Shown: positions 1-10,559, counted from the stretch's first letter. The stretch: DNA of 64,000 bases from Notamacropus eugenii (GCF_028372415.1 NC_092872.1:264765008-264829007), one strand, 5' to 3'. Translations and numbers: made by a program. The notes: a model not told the origin generated them from the sequence alone.

Positions 1-64
1 ACTGGCCAATGGTTTTAAAAGTATGCAAAAAGAATTCTCTGAAGAGAACACCTTTTTTAAAAGG

Positions 65-232
65 AAAATTGAACAAGTTGAAAAGGAGTCACAAAATCTA
101 ACTGGGAAAATTGGACAAATAGAAAAGGAAACAAAAAACCTACCTGGGAAAATTGGACAAATGGAAAGGGAAGAACAAAACCCAACTGGGAAATTTGGAC
201 AATTGGAAAAGGAAGTAAAAAACTTACTGGAG
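65..232 (+). repeat. Four 42-bp tandem units in L1 ORF1
   Basis: Four consecutive 42-bp units (65-106, 107-148, 149-190, 191-232) each encode 14 residues of the pattern K-[IF]-x-Q-x-E-[KR]-E-x-x-N-x-x-[GE], that is two heptads. The units differ from one another by several bases, so the array is not recent. The stretch 23-64 is also 14 codons long and may be a degenerate fifth unit. Unit gain or loss would lengthen or shorten the ORF1p coiled coil without breaking the frame. Confidence 0.8.
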
Positions 233-306
233 AAAATAAATCCTTAAAAGGAATAATTGGACAGAAGGAAAAAGAGATGCAAAAGTTAACTGAAGAAAAC
301 AATTTG

Positions 307-322
307 ATGAAAAATAGAATTG
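307..322 (+). repeat. Left target-site duplication of half-L1 copy A
   Basis: The 16 bases atgaaaaatagaattg here recur at 2338-2353 with one mismatch, exactly flanking the inserted element at 323-2337. Host ORF1 sequence can be followed up to this point and again from the second copy onward, so this is a target duplication of the kind L1 machinery makes. Confidence 0.85.
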
Positions 323-993
323 GGGGGGAGGAGCCAAGATGGTGGAGTGGAAAGATATGCATATGCTAGCTCCAAACTCAAACTCCATAAAATATCTGTA
401 AAGAAAAACAAATTCTGAAGCAACATAAGCCACAGAACCATGGAGCAGACGAGATTTCTGTTCCAGAGAGATCTGAAAACCTGACGTGAAAGGTCCATCC
501 TGCACCAAACCTGGAGCAGAGCCCAGCTCTGCCTTGGCCACGTGGCACCAAGAGGAACAGATCCAAGCAGGCTTTAGGGATGGAAACTACAGCAGCCACG
601 CAGGTCCCTCCACTCACAGGTGACAAGGATTGTGAGAGAGTCTTTTTGGGTGGCCAAGAGGGGAGTGCAGTGTCCTCATAACTCAGGCCCCCTTGGGAGG
701 CAGCAGCTGGGGGAGCAGCAGCAGACAAGGGCTCCTCAAGCAGGCAAGAGCCTGGATCCATTGTTGAAGGTCTCCACATAAACCCCCTGCGGGAACTGAG
801 CCCTGTGTGGTGGCCCTGCCCCCACCTGAGCACCTGAACTTAATCTCACACTGAATAGCAGCCCTGCCCCAGCCAAAAGCCCTGAGGCTGGGAAGCAGCA
901 TTTGAATCTCAGACCCCAAGCCCTGGCTGGGAGGATCTGGAGGCCAGGTGGGTGTGAAGAGGAAGCTCAGAAGTAAAGTCACTGGCTGGGAAA
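323..993 (+). promoter_or_regulatory. 5'UTR of half-L1 copy A
   Basis: The 671 bp between the element start and the ORF1 start codon are clearly richer in G and C than their surroundings and match the 671-bp 5'UTR of copy B almost throughout. In L1 elements this segment carries the internal RNA polymerase II promoter. I infer the same role here, but no individual factor site was established. Confidence 0.65.
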
Positions 994-2093
994 ATGCCCA
1001 GAAAAGGGAAACAAAATAAGACTATAGAACATTACTTTCTTGGTGAACAGATAATTCCTCCCTTCCTTTCTGATGAGGAAGAACAATGCTTACCATCAGG
1101 CAAAGACACAGAAGTCAAGGCTTCTATATCCCAAACATCCAAAACAAATATTCCATGGGCTCAGGCCATGGAAGAGCTCAAAAAGGATTTTGAAAATCAA
1201 GTAAGAGAGGTGGAGGAAAAACTGGGAAGAGAAATGAGAGAGATGTAAGAAAAGCATGAAAAGCAGGTCAACACCTGGCTAAAGGAGACCCAAAAAATGC
1301 TGAAGAAAATAACACCTTGAAAAATGGGCTAACTCAATTGGCAAAAGAGGTTCAAAAAGCCAATGAGGAGAAGAATGTTTTCAAAAGCAGAATTAACCAA
1401 ATGGAAAAGGAGGTTCAAAAGCTCACTGAAGAAAATAGTTCTTTAAAAATTAGAATGGAACAGATGGAGCCTAATGACTTTATGACAAACCAAGAAATAA
1501 CAAAACAAAAACAAAAGAATGAAAAAATGGAAGATAATATGAAATATCTCATTGGAAAAACAACTGACCTGGAAAATAGATCCAAGAAAGACAATTTAAA
1601 AATTATGGGACTACCTGAAAGCCACGATCAAAAAAAGAGCCTAGACATCATCTTTCATGAAATTATCAAGGAAAACTGCCCTGAGATTCTAGAACCAGAG
1701 GGCAAAATAAGTATTCAAGGAATCCACAGATCACTGCCTGAAAGAGATCCCAAAAGAGAAACTCCTAGGAACCTTGTGGCCAAAGTCCAGAGTTCCCTGG
1801 TCAAGGAGAAAATACTGCAAGCAGCTAGAAAGAAACAATTCAAGTATTGTGGAAATACAATCAGGATAACACAAGATCTAGCAGCTTCTATGTTAAGGGA
1901 TCGAAGGGCGTGGGATATGATATTCCAGAAGTCAAAGGAACTAGGACTAAAACCAAGAATCACCTACCCAGCAAAACTGAGTATAATACTTCAGGGGAAA
2001 AAATGGTCTTTCAATGAAATTGGGGACTTTCAAACATTCTTGATGAAAAGACCAGAGCTGAAAAGAAAATTTGACTTTCAAACACAAGAATGA
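994..2093 (+). pseudogene. L1-type ORF1 of half-L1 copy A (broken)
   Basis: ORF1 encodes the L1 RNA-binding chaperone. The start ATG at 994 opens a lysine-rich N-terminus, followed by a coiled coil. A nonsense codon (TAA at 1246-1248, where copy B has AAA) and a one-base deficit in the A-run near 1291-1296 break it. From about 1317 a single open frame of 258 codons runs to the TGA at 2091-2093. It covers the rest of the coiled coil, the RRM region (start near N-L-K-I-M-G-L-P-E) and the C-terminal domain (key residues in R-R-A-W-D and R-I-T-Y-P-A-K-L). The length from start to stop is 1100 bp, one base short of a multiple of three. Confidence 0.85.
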
Positions 2094-2230
2094 AGAGAAG
2101 CATGAAAAGATAAACAGCAAAGAGAAGTAATAAGGGACTTACTAAAGTTGAACTGTTTACATTCTTACATGGAAAGACAATATTTGTAACCCTTGAAACT
2201 TTTGAGTATCTGGGTAGTGGGTGGGATTAC

Positions 2231-2237
2231 CCACACA

Positions 2238-2283
<46 letters not shown>
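2231..2283 (+). repeat. (CA)n microsatellite in the 3' part of copy A
   Basis: About 50 bp of alternating C and A with a short CG-containing start. Copy B has a shorter CA tract at the same place (37743-37777), so the repeat belongs to the element and has changed length since. Confidence 0.95.
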
Positions 2284-2286
<3 letters not shown>

Positions 2287-2337
2287 GCAGAGAGCACAGA
2301 GTGAATTGAATAGGATGGGATCATATCTTTAAAAAAA

Positions 2338-3001
2338 ATGAAAATTAGAATTGTACAAGTAGAAGCTAATGACTCTATGAGACATCAATAATCAGTCAAA
2401 CAAAATCTAAAGAATGAAAAGATAGAAGGAAATGTAAAGTATCTAATTGGAAGAACAACTGACCTGGAAAATAGATCCAGGAGAGAAAATGGAAGAATCA
2501 TTGACTTATCAGAAGGTCTTGATGAAATAAAGAGTCTGGACAATATCTTCCAAGAAATCATCAGGGAAAACTGCCCAGAAGTGCTAGATCCAGAGGGCAA
2601 AGTGGTCATCGAAAGAATCCACCCTTTATGTCCTGAAAGGAATCCCAAACTAAAAATACCAAGAAATATTGGTGCCAAATTCCAGAACAATCAAGTGAAG
2701 GAGAAAAATATTACAGGCAACCAGAAAGAAACCATTCAAATATCGAGGAGTTACAGTCAGGATCACACAGGACCTTGTAGCTTCTACATTAAAAGATCGA
2801 AGAAATTGGACTCTGATATTCTGTAAGGAAACGGAGTTGGAACTACAACCAAAGATCAATTACCCAGCAAAGTTCAGCATAATATTTCAGGCAAGGAGAT
2901 GGACATTCAATGAAATAAGTGATTTTGAGATCTTCCTGACAAAAAGGCCAGAACTCAATACAAAATTTGATATTCAAATGCAGGCCTCAAGAGAGAAATA
3001 A
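2338..3001 (+). pseudogene. L1 ORF1, RRM and C-terminal part (broken)
   Basis: Follows the first 322 bases in register after removal of copy A. It encodes the end of the coiled coil, the RRM region and the C-terminal domain, ending at TAA 2999-3001. Frameshifts leave only an 81-codon open piece at 2581-2826. Relative to copies A and B the protein is clearly diverged, so this L1 belongs to a different or older subfamily. Confidence 0.8.
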
Positions 3002-3650
3002 AAAGGTAAACAGGGGAAAAGAAAAACTTGTTACTTGATTTGTGCAAACTGTTTACATCCCTATAAGGGAAGATGATACATGTTAATCTTGAGAATTGTA
3101 CATCTATCATGAAGTACAAAAGGGATATACATAGATAGAACTGGTATAAAGTAAATGCTGTGATGATAAAAATTTGATTTAAACATGTGAAGGGATTGTA
3201 ACCAGAAATATAAAAAGGAGGAAACAGAAAATGATAAATTACATCACAGGAATAGGTACAAAATTGTATTATATAAGAAGGAAAGAGGGGAGGGAGAAGA
3301 GCATTGTTTGAGAGATATGCTCATCTAATTTGATTCAAGGAGGGAACAATAAAGTTAGTTAAGTGTACAAATCTAACTAGCTCTATAGTCAGTAAGAGGG
3401 GAAGGGGGAAGAAAGGGGATGAGAAGCTAAAAGAGGGGAAAGAAGTAGTAAGGGTAAAGGGAAGTAAAAGGAAAGGGGGCTGAAAGAAGGAAGGGAAGAT
3501 GGCAGGAGGTGGTGGTCAAAAGTAAAAACTCTGTTGAGAAGGGTAAGGGAGACAGGAGAACTAAAAGCACAAGTGGATGAAAAGAGGATGAAGGAAAAGA
3601 CACAGACTGTATTCATAAATGTGAATGAGAATGGAATGAGCTCTCCCATA
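3002..3650 (+). other. L1 spacer between ORF1 and ORF2
   Basis: Purine-rich, non-coding sequence between the ORF1 stop and the first endonuclease motifs. The spacer is much longer than the few dozen bases seen in human L1. Its G/A-rich style resembles the 3' region of half-L1 copy B (37608-38614), which suggests but does not prove that the half-L1 3' end derives from such a spacer. Confidence 0.55.
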
Positions 3651-4284
3651 AAATAGAGATGGATATCAGAATGCATTAAAAGCCATAATCCAACAGTATG
3701 TTGTTTACAAGAAACATATTTGAAATGGGGGGGGATACACGCAGGGTAAAGGTAAAAGGTTGGAGCGCAATATACTTTGCTTCAGCTGATGTAAGACAAG
3801 CAGGGGTAGCAGTCCTAATTTCAGACAAAGCAAAAGCACAAATAGATCTAATCAAAAGAGATTAGGAAGGAAACTATATCCTGCCAAAAGGCACCATAAA
3901 CAATGAATCAATATCATTATTAAACATGTGTCCTCCAAGTGGTATAGTATCCAAATCCCTAGAGGGGAGGCTGAGGGAGTTTCAGGAGGAAATAGACAAC
4001 AAAACTGCACTAGTGGGGGACCTCAACCTCTCCCTCTTTGAATCTGATAAATCTAACCTTAAAATAAACAAGAAAGAAGATAAGGAATTGAATAAAACTC
4101 TGGGAAAGATAGGTATGATAGATCTCTGGAGAAAACTGAATGGCAATAGAAAGAAATATATCTTTTTCTCAGCCATACATGTCACATATACAAAAATTGA
4201 CCATGTTCTAGGGCATAAAAACCTCACAATCCAGTGCAGAAAGACAGAGATAGTCAATGCATCCTTCTCAGACCATAATGCAAT

Positions 4285-4364
4285 ACATAGATATAGATAT
4301 ATATATCTATATCTATCTATTGTATATATATATATATGTATATATATATGTATATATATATATG

Positions 4365-4419
<55 letters not shown>

Positions 4420-4436
4420 AGAGAGAGAGAGAGAGA

Positions 4437-4492
<56 letters not shown>
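4285..4492 (+). repeat. Compound (AT)n-(GA)n microsatellite inside L1 endonuclease region
   Basis: About 95 bp of alternating T and A with occasional C or G, followed from 4380 by about 110 bp of almost pure GA dinucleotides (two short AAGGA interruptions). It separates endonuclease sequence from the following ORF2 part. The apparent open frames across it, with runs of Tyr-Ile, Ser-Leu or Arg-Glu, are artefacts of the dinucleotides. Confidence 0.97.
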
Positions 4493-4494
<2 letters not shown>

Positions 4495-5676
4495 TAACAA
4501 AAGGCAATGGAAAGATAAACCAAAAATTAATTGGGAACTAAATAATCTAATCCTAAAGAAGGAGTGGGTAAAACAACAAATCATAGAAACAATCAACAAC
4601 TTCATTCAAGAGAATGATATTTATGAGACAACTTACCAAATGTTATGGGATACTGCAAAAGCAGTTCATAGGGGAAGTTTTATACCTTTGAAAGCCTACA
4701 TGAATAAAATAGAGAAAGAGGAGATCAATGACTTGGGCATGCAGCTGAAAAAGCTAGAAAAAAAAAACAAATTGAAAATCCCCAAGTAAATACCAAATTA
4801 AAAACAATGAAAACCAAAGGAGAGATCAATAAAATTGAAATTAAGAAAACTATTGAAAGAGTAAATAAAACTAATAGCTGGTTTTATGACAAAGCTAACA
4901 AAATTGATAAACCTTTGGTCAATTTGATTAAAAGAAAAAAAGAGGAAAACCACATTACCAACCACATCACCATGAAAGGGGTGAATTCATCTCCAATGAG
5001 GATGAAATTAAAATAATAATTAGAAATTACTTTGCCCAACTTTATGCCCATAAATTTGACAATCTAAATGAAATGGATGAGTATTTTAAAAAATATAAAT
5101 TTTCCAGATTAACAGAAGAGGAATTTGAATACTTAAACAACCCCATCTCAGAAAAAGAAATTGAACAAGCCATCGCTGAACTCCCTAGGAAAAAATCTCC
5201 TGGGCCAGATGGATCTACAAGTGAATTCTATCAAACATTTAAAGAATAGTTAACTCCAATACTATAAAGACAATTTGGAAAATTGGGGAAGAAGGAGTAC
5301 TCCCAAATTCTTTTTATGGTACAAATATGCTTTTGATATCTAAACCAGGAAGAGACAAAACAAAGAAAGAAAATTGTAGACCAATTTCTCTAATGAACAT
5401 AGATGCAAAAATTTTAAAAAAGATTTTAGCAAAAAGAATACAGCAACTTATCAGGAAAATAATATATTATGATCAGGTAGGATTCATACCAGGAACTCAG
5501 GGCTGGTTCTATATTAGGAAAACTATTAGCATTATCAATCATGTCAACAACAAAACTAACAGAAATCACATGATTATCTCAATAGATGCACAAAAAGCTT
5601 TTGAAAAAATACAATATTCATTCCTATTAAAAAACATTGGGGAGCATAGGAATAAAGGGAACTTTCAACAAAATAA

Positions 5677-6280
5677 TGTCAGGCCTAGAGGCCTAAGGGC
5701 TACCCGAGTCTTTCCTTACCTGTCGCAGGTCTTTGGCTGGCCAAACCAGAATAACGTGTGAGACAAGAGACTTTCCAGAGTCGAACAAGGGTTAGGCTTT
5801 ACTCAGGGTCTTGGTTACATGTGCAGGGGGAATTCTTCCTCAGGAGAGAGGAATCCTCTTCCCAAGGAGGCAAAGATCTTACAGTAAGAGAATAGAAGTG
5901 GGAGTGGGAGAGGGGAGAAGGGAGAGGGGAGAGGGGCCTTCTGTCCTCTAAGGGCCCCTCAGTGCTAAGAGCCCTTCAGGCTTTCCTGACCCTACTTAAG
6001 CTCTCCCACTGCATAGTTTGCACGTGAATACCGGGCGTGCTCTCTGTCTTTAGCTAGTAAACAACAGGTGAGCTCAGACCCTGGGCCAATCTCAAGGGTG
6101 GGATGCTCTCCCCAGCACGTATCCCACGGAGAAGAGGCGAAGATGCACGAGATAGCCCATGTCTCACTCCTCAATTCCCAGCTGTTCCCTGGGGGGCCTC
6201 ATGAGAACTCTAAGGTTTAGAAGTCCTCACTTTTACCTGCCCGAGACTGTCCACATGGAACTGAGCTTACACCCCCAACA
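5677..6280 (-). mobile_element. Solo LTR of an endogenous retrovirus, inside L1 ORF2
   Basis: A 604-bp insertion with retroviral ends: it starts with TGTCAGG and ends with CCAACA on the + strand, flanked by the 6-bp duplication AAATAA (5671-5676 and 6281-6286). Removal restores the L1 sequence. It is much richer in G and C than its surroundings. A 6-bp duplication is typical of betaretrovirus-like (ERV2/K) elements. The minus-strand start TGTTGGGGG and a TATA-like CTTAAG in the middle suggest minus orientation, but this is weak. No internal retroviral sequence remains, so it is the product of LTR-LTR recombination. Confidence 0.88.
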
Positions 6281-8262
6281 AAATAATAAGCAGTATCTAC
6301 CTAAAACCTTCAGCAAGCATTATATGCAATGGGGATAAGCTAGATGCATTTTCAGTAAGATCAGGGGTGAAACAAGGATGTCCATTATCATCACTATTAT
6401 TCATTATGGTACTAGAAATGTTAGCTATAGCAATTAGAAAAGATAAAGAAATTGAAGGAATAATAGGTAAAGGAGTAACTAAGTTATCACTCTTTGCAGA
6501 TGATTTGATGATATACTTAGAAAATCCCACAGATTCTAATAAAAAACTACTTGAAATTATTAACAATTTTGCAAAGTTGCAGATTACAAAATAAACTCAC
6601 ACAAATCTTCTCCATTTCTATATATTAGTAACAAAGCCCAACACTAAGAGACAGAAAGAGAAATCCCATTTACAATTAGGGTCAACACTATAAAATATTT
6701 GGGAATTCACCTGCCAAAACAAAGCCAAGGACTATATGAACACAATCACAAGACACTTTTTGTACAAATGAAGTCAGATCTAAGTAAATGGAAAAACCTC
6801 AGTTGCTCATGGGTAGGTAGAGCCAATATAATAAAAATGACAATTCTACCTAAATTAATTTACTTATTTAGTGCCATACCAATCAAACTATCAGAAAATT
6901 ATTTTCTAGAGGTGGAAAAAATTAGTATCAAAATTCATTTGGAAAAACAAAAGGTCCAGAATATCAAGGGGACTAATGAAAAGAAATGCTAGGGAAGGTG
7001 GCCTAGCGCTACCACATCTCACATTGTATTATAAAGCAGCAATTATCAAAGCCACTTGGTACTGGCTAAGAAACAGAAGGGTAGACAAGTGGAATAAGCT
7101 AGGTACTCAAGACTCAGTAGATAATGAATATAGTAGTCCATTGTTTGATAAACCCAAGGACCTCAGCTTCTGGGATAAGAACTCACTGTTTGACAAAAAT
7201 TGTTGGAAAAATTGGATAAAAGTGTGGCAAAACCTAGGCATAGACCAATGCCTGACACCATACACAAGAAAAAAATCCAAATGGGTACATGATGTAGGTA
7301 TAAAGATTGACATCATAGACAAATTGGTGGAGCAACAAGTAGTGTATCAGATTCATGGAGATGGGAAGAATTTTTGACTAAAGGAGAGATAGAAAGTATT
7401 ATGAAATGCAAGAAGGATAATTTTGATTAAATTAAACTGAATAGTTTTTCACAACCAAACTCAATGCAACCAAAATTTGGAGGGATGTTGAAAACTGGGA
7501 AAGAACTTTTACAGCTAATGTTGGTGATAAAGGCCTCAGTTCTAGAAAATACAGAGAACTGAGTCAAATGTTCTAAAATACAAGTCATTCCCCAATGGAT
7601 AAGTGGTCAAAAGATATGAACAGGCAATTTTCAGAGGAAGAAATTAAAGATATCTACAGTCATATAAAAAAAATGCTCTAAATCACTATTGATTAGAGAG
7701 ATGCAAATCAAAACAACTCTGAGCTATCACATCACACCTATCAGATTGGCAAACATGACAGGACAGGAAGAAGATAAATGCTGGAGAGGATGTGGGAGAG
7801 GTGGAACACTAAAACATTGTTGGTGGGAGCTGTGAGCTGATCCAACCATTCTCAAGAGCAATTTGGAACTACGCCTAAAGGGCTACAAAAATACACATCA
7901 CTTTGACCCAGCAATATTGCTTCTAGTACTGTATCCTCAAGGATCATAAAAATGGGAAAAGGTCCCACATATACCAAAATATTTATGGCAGCACTCTTTG
8001 TGGTGGCCAAAAACTGGAAATCAAGGGGATGCCCATCAATTGGGGAATGGCTGAATAAAGTATGGTATATTAATGTAATGGAATACTATTGCACTCTAAG
8101 AAATGATGAACAGGAAGACTTCAGAGAGCTCTGGGAAGACTTACATGATTCGATGGTGAGTGAAGGGAGTAGAACCAGGAGAACTTTGTACACCGCAATG
8201 ACCACAGAATCCGAGAATTTTTTCTGGTACACTTGGAACTTTGTAGCAATGCAAGGAGTCTA

Positions 8263-8415
8263 AATAGTTGATCTTCTGATCTTGTGATCTAAGAGGCTCC
8301 CATGAGATGTAAGTTTCTTGAAGGAACTGCCTTTTGCCTCTCTCTGCGTCCCCAGCATGGAACATAGTGTCTGTAAAATAGTAGCTCCTTAATAAATGAG
8401 TATTGATTGATTGAG
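8263..8415 (+). mobile_element. L2-type LINE 3' end
   Basis: Contains 'catggaacatagtgtctgta' followed by a 'ccttaataaatgagtattga' ending and a short tga-tga tail, which is the pattern of L2 3' termini (…gcacatagtaggtgctcaataaat…). It abuts the truncated end of the L1. Confidence 0.6.
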
Positions 8416-9988
8416 GTCAACTAAATTGACTTTTCCCTGAAAACTCCCATATACAACATATATGAGAGGTGATTGTCTAGGTTTTTTTTTTTTTTTTGTT
8501 TTGTTTTGTTTTTAAGACTACAAGAAGAATGCATTAGATCCCAGGGCAGTCCATTCAGATTTCCTACAGTAGAATGATATGCCTCTGGAAATCCTGGTTT
8601 CCCCATTATCACACCTCATCAAATAAAGGAAGGCCAGTTAGCATATTGGCAGTGCAGATTTCTTTTTCCTATGGGTTGAGTGACATGGCTACTAGAATCT
8701 CTTCTGACTCTGGAATTCTTTGGTTCTGTTGTGAATATCAAATAAGATCATTTATTTAAAAGCATTTGTAATGATGGTGTATTCTTTTTATTAAACCTTC
8801 TTTAATGCACAGAAATAAGTATATCTTACAAATATTCCAACATCTGATGATCTTGGAATCCTTTGTCTGGCAATAGCAACTGTCAAAAAAAAAAGAAGAC
8901 TCAGTGACTCATAATTCCAATTCTTTGAAAGTATGACTGTTTTGTTTTAATTTTAATTTTTAATAAGTGAAGAATTGAGCTATGCAGTGATGAATATTTT
9001 GCTTCATTTAAAAGTGCATGAACCAATCAGGAAATGTAGTTCAATCAGATTACTTTTCAGCTAAAAATTTCCATAGAACTTTAAGATTTCCTTTCAAGCC
9101 TGTTTAATATAAGATAATGTATATATGTGGAATAATACTACATGTGCATAGTATCAGCAGGCTGGTCACTGGAATGCTGAACAAAGACATGCTGTTACTA
9201 TACTATTGACTGGGCAGCTCATATGAGGTTTAAAGTGTATATTTGGTACCAGTGAGAGACATTAGAAGAACATTTGTAAAATGGTTGTCACACACCTGCT
9301 CAAAAGTCTTCCAGGACATAACTACTAATGAAGAAGGAAACAACAACAACAAAAAAAGCTTTTACTTGAATTTGCAGAAAAGTTGTCACAAATCCATATG
9401 TTTCATCTGACATAATGGGGCATTGATCTTTAGGAGACTGAGTAGTTCAGACAAGAGGTGTACTAGGGTCTGAACTTTAATTGCACTCCGGTACAGCATT
9501 GCAAGAATGCAATCATTCACTTTCCATGTTCATGACAGGCGTTTCTTTTAATTTCCTGCTTTCCAGTCTTATGGACAAAAATAAAGTTTGCCTAAAATAA
9601 GGTAAATAGACCCTAAAGTCCCACCTTAACATATGAAACACATGGTTTCTGTGATAATCTTTTTTCCTGGAATTCTAACCCAAAGCCCTTCCTGCTCTCT
9701 TTTGGGCATATTTTCTAACTTCCATCTATGTTCTGGTGGAATGAAGTTGCCAGGAGTTTTATTTCTTGATTAGGAAAGATATCCTATCTTGGATATGGTC
9801 ATTGGTATGATTTTAAGATGGTAGTGAGAGTTGGGTGATAGATAGATCCCAAAGGTGGATGACCAGTTCTGAAAAGGAAGAAAGTCTCAACATATGGGGT
9901 AAACCAGGCTGAGAATAGCCAATGGAATGGTGAGTTAGGGGGATGTCTACCTCAAACATGTGAAGAACTCTCTTAGAGAAATGGATAC
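8416..9988. other. Unassigned AT-rich sequence
   Basis: No gene or repeat family recognised. A T-run followed by TTTTG units lies at 8481-8513 and an A-run at 8885-8895. Open frames are short and without recognisable protein character. Confidence 0.5.
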
Positions 9989-9989
9989 A

Positions 9990-10275
9990 TGAGAACAATT
10001 TGTTTCAATGGCCATGAAGGCAGCTGAAGCAAGCACTGTGGAACACTCAGAATTTGGTAAGACTGAATATGCTAAGGTCATCCACTGGATGCCAGGTCAT
10101 CACCAGTAATCCTGACTTTTGTCTTGTCACTGGACTTCAATGACTCTGGAAGAGCTAGTAAGGCTAGTGATTTGTGCAACTCTGCCTCACAAATCCAATT
10201 CACATGCAAGTCGAGACATCACTCATCTGTGATATTATTAGTATTCTTTGAAAACAATGGACAAACAATATCTAC
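9990..10275 (+). mobile_element. Marsupial-type SINE
   Basis: The segment around 'ctgacttttgtcttgtcact', then 'gactctggaagagctagtaa', then 'acaagtcgagacatcac'-like sequence and a terminal 'aacaatggacaaacaat' match a SINE pattern I associate with marsupial genomes. The tail resembles that of the SINE at 45805-46125. Exact family not determined. Confidence 0.6.
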
Positions 10276-10416
10276 CTATATCATTTATCAATATACTAAT
10301 CTATGTCTCTATATTTATGAATGTCAATATTAATATTTAACAGTTATCCATGCACTTTTGAGAGACAAAGAAGGATATATTGTCAGAGAGTCAGGGAAAT
10401 AGAGAGATAGACAGAA

Positions 10417-10478
<62 letters not shown>

Positions 10479-10545
10479 GATAGAAAGAAAGAGAGACAGA
10501 CAGATAGATAGATAGATAGGTAGGTAGGTAGGTAGATAGATAGAG
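10417..10545 (+). repeat. (TAGA)n tetranucleotide microsatellite
   Basis: About 62 bp of TAGA units, a short GAAA/GACA interruption, more TAGA, five TAGG units and again TAGA. The mixture suggests stepwise expansion of variant units. Confidence 0.97.
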
Positions 10546-10559
10546 GGGTGGATGATAGA

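Larger units (their letters stand above)
1..322 (+). mobile_element. L1 LINE, ORF1 coiled-coil fragment (left part of host L1)
   Basis: This is the upstream part of a decayed L1 whose remainder resumes at 2338. The frame from position 23 translates into a lysine/glutamate-rich coiled coil typical of the N-terminal half of L1 ORF1p, the RNA-binding chaperone of the LINE. It is built of 14-residue (two-heptad) units. The frame ends at 245-247 through a one-base shift; in another frame the coiled coil continues to 322, where a younger element interrupts it. The 5' end of the L1 lies outside the window. The L1 assignment is firm because the sequence resumes in register with ORF1 after the insertion. 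Confidence 0.85.
323..2337 (+). mobile_element. Half-L1 (ORF1-only) retrotransposon, copy A, nested in L1
   Basis: A 2.0-kb insertion with an L1-type 5' start (G-run followed by aggagccaagatgg), a 671-bp 5'UTR, an ORF1 (994-2093), a short 3' part with a CA microsatellite, and an A-run at 2331-2337. It is flanked by a 16-bp target duplication. No ORF2 sequence lies inside it. It is closely similar to copy B (35849-38614) through the whole 5'UTR and ORF1 but stops about 800 bp earlier, at an A-rich site that is internal in copy B. The architecture matches the known HAL1 ('half-L1') class: non-autonomous L1 derivatives that keep only ORF1 and depend on reverse transcriptase supplied in trans. 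Family naming was not checked by a search. Confidence 0.85.
2338..8262 (+). mobile_element. L1 LINE, main part (right part of host L1)
   Basis: Continuation of the L1 that begins before the window. It contains the C-terminal part of ORF1, a spacer of about 640 bp, and ORF2 from the endonuclease to near the C-terminus. It is interrupted by an (AT)n-(GA)n tract (4285-4492) and a solo LTR (5677-6280). The usual L1 3'UTR, visible in the copy at 16733-17757, is missing here: L1 sequence stops near 8262 and an L2-like tail follows. Many stops and frameshifts show it is inactive. Confidence 0.88.
3655..8262 (+). pseudogene. L1 ORF2 (endonuclease / reverse transcriptase), broken
   Basis: ORF2 is the L1 replication protein that nicks the target and copies the RNA. 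Visible parts in order: the endonuclease start with C-L-Q-E-T near 3700; the endonuclease core around 3926-4280 with V-G-D-L-N and a D-H-N near the end; reverse transcriptase motifs at 5327-5660 ([19 protein letters not shown]-x-K-A-F); the F-A-D-D active-site box near 6496-6507; and the C-terminal region (about 6976-8262) with the tryptophan-rich stretches usual for the family. Stops, shifts, a microsatellite and a solo LTR break it. Confidence 0.87.

Noticed and set aside
1317..2093. 258-codon open frame as a host gene
   Set aside because: It is the RRM and C-terminal part of an L1-type ORF1 inside a retrotransposon with target duplication.
4285..4492. A CRISPR-like or satellite array
   Set aside because: Pure dinucleotide repeats without spacers; no repeat-spacer structure was seen anywhere in the window.
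4257..4541. Overlapping frames with Tyr-Ile, Arg-Glu and Ser-Leu runs on both strands
   Set aside because: They are translations of the (AT)n-(GA)n microsatellite, not coding sequence.
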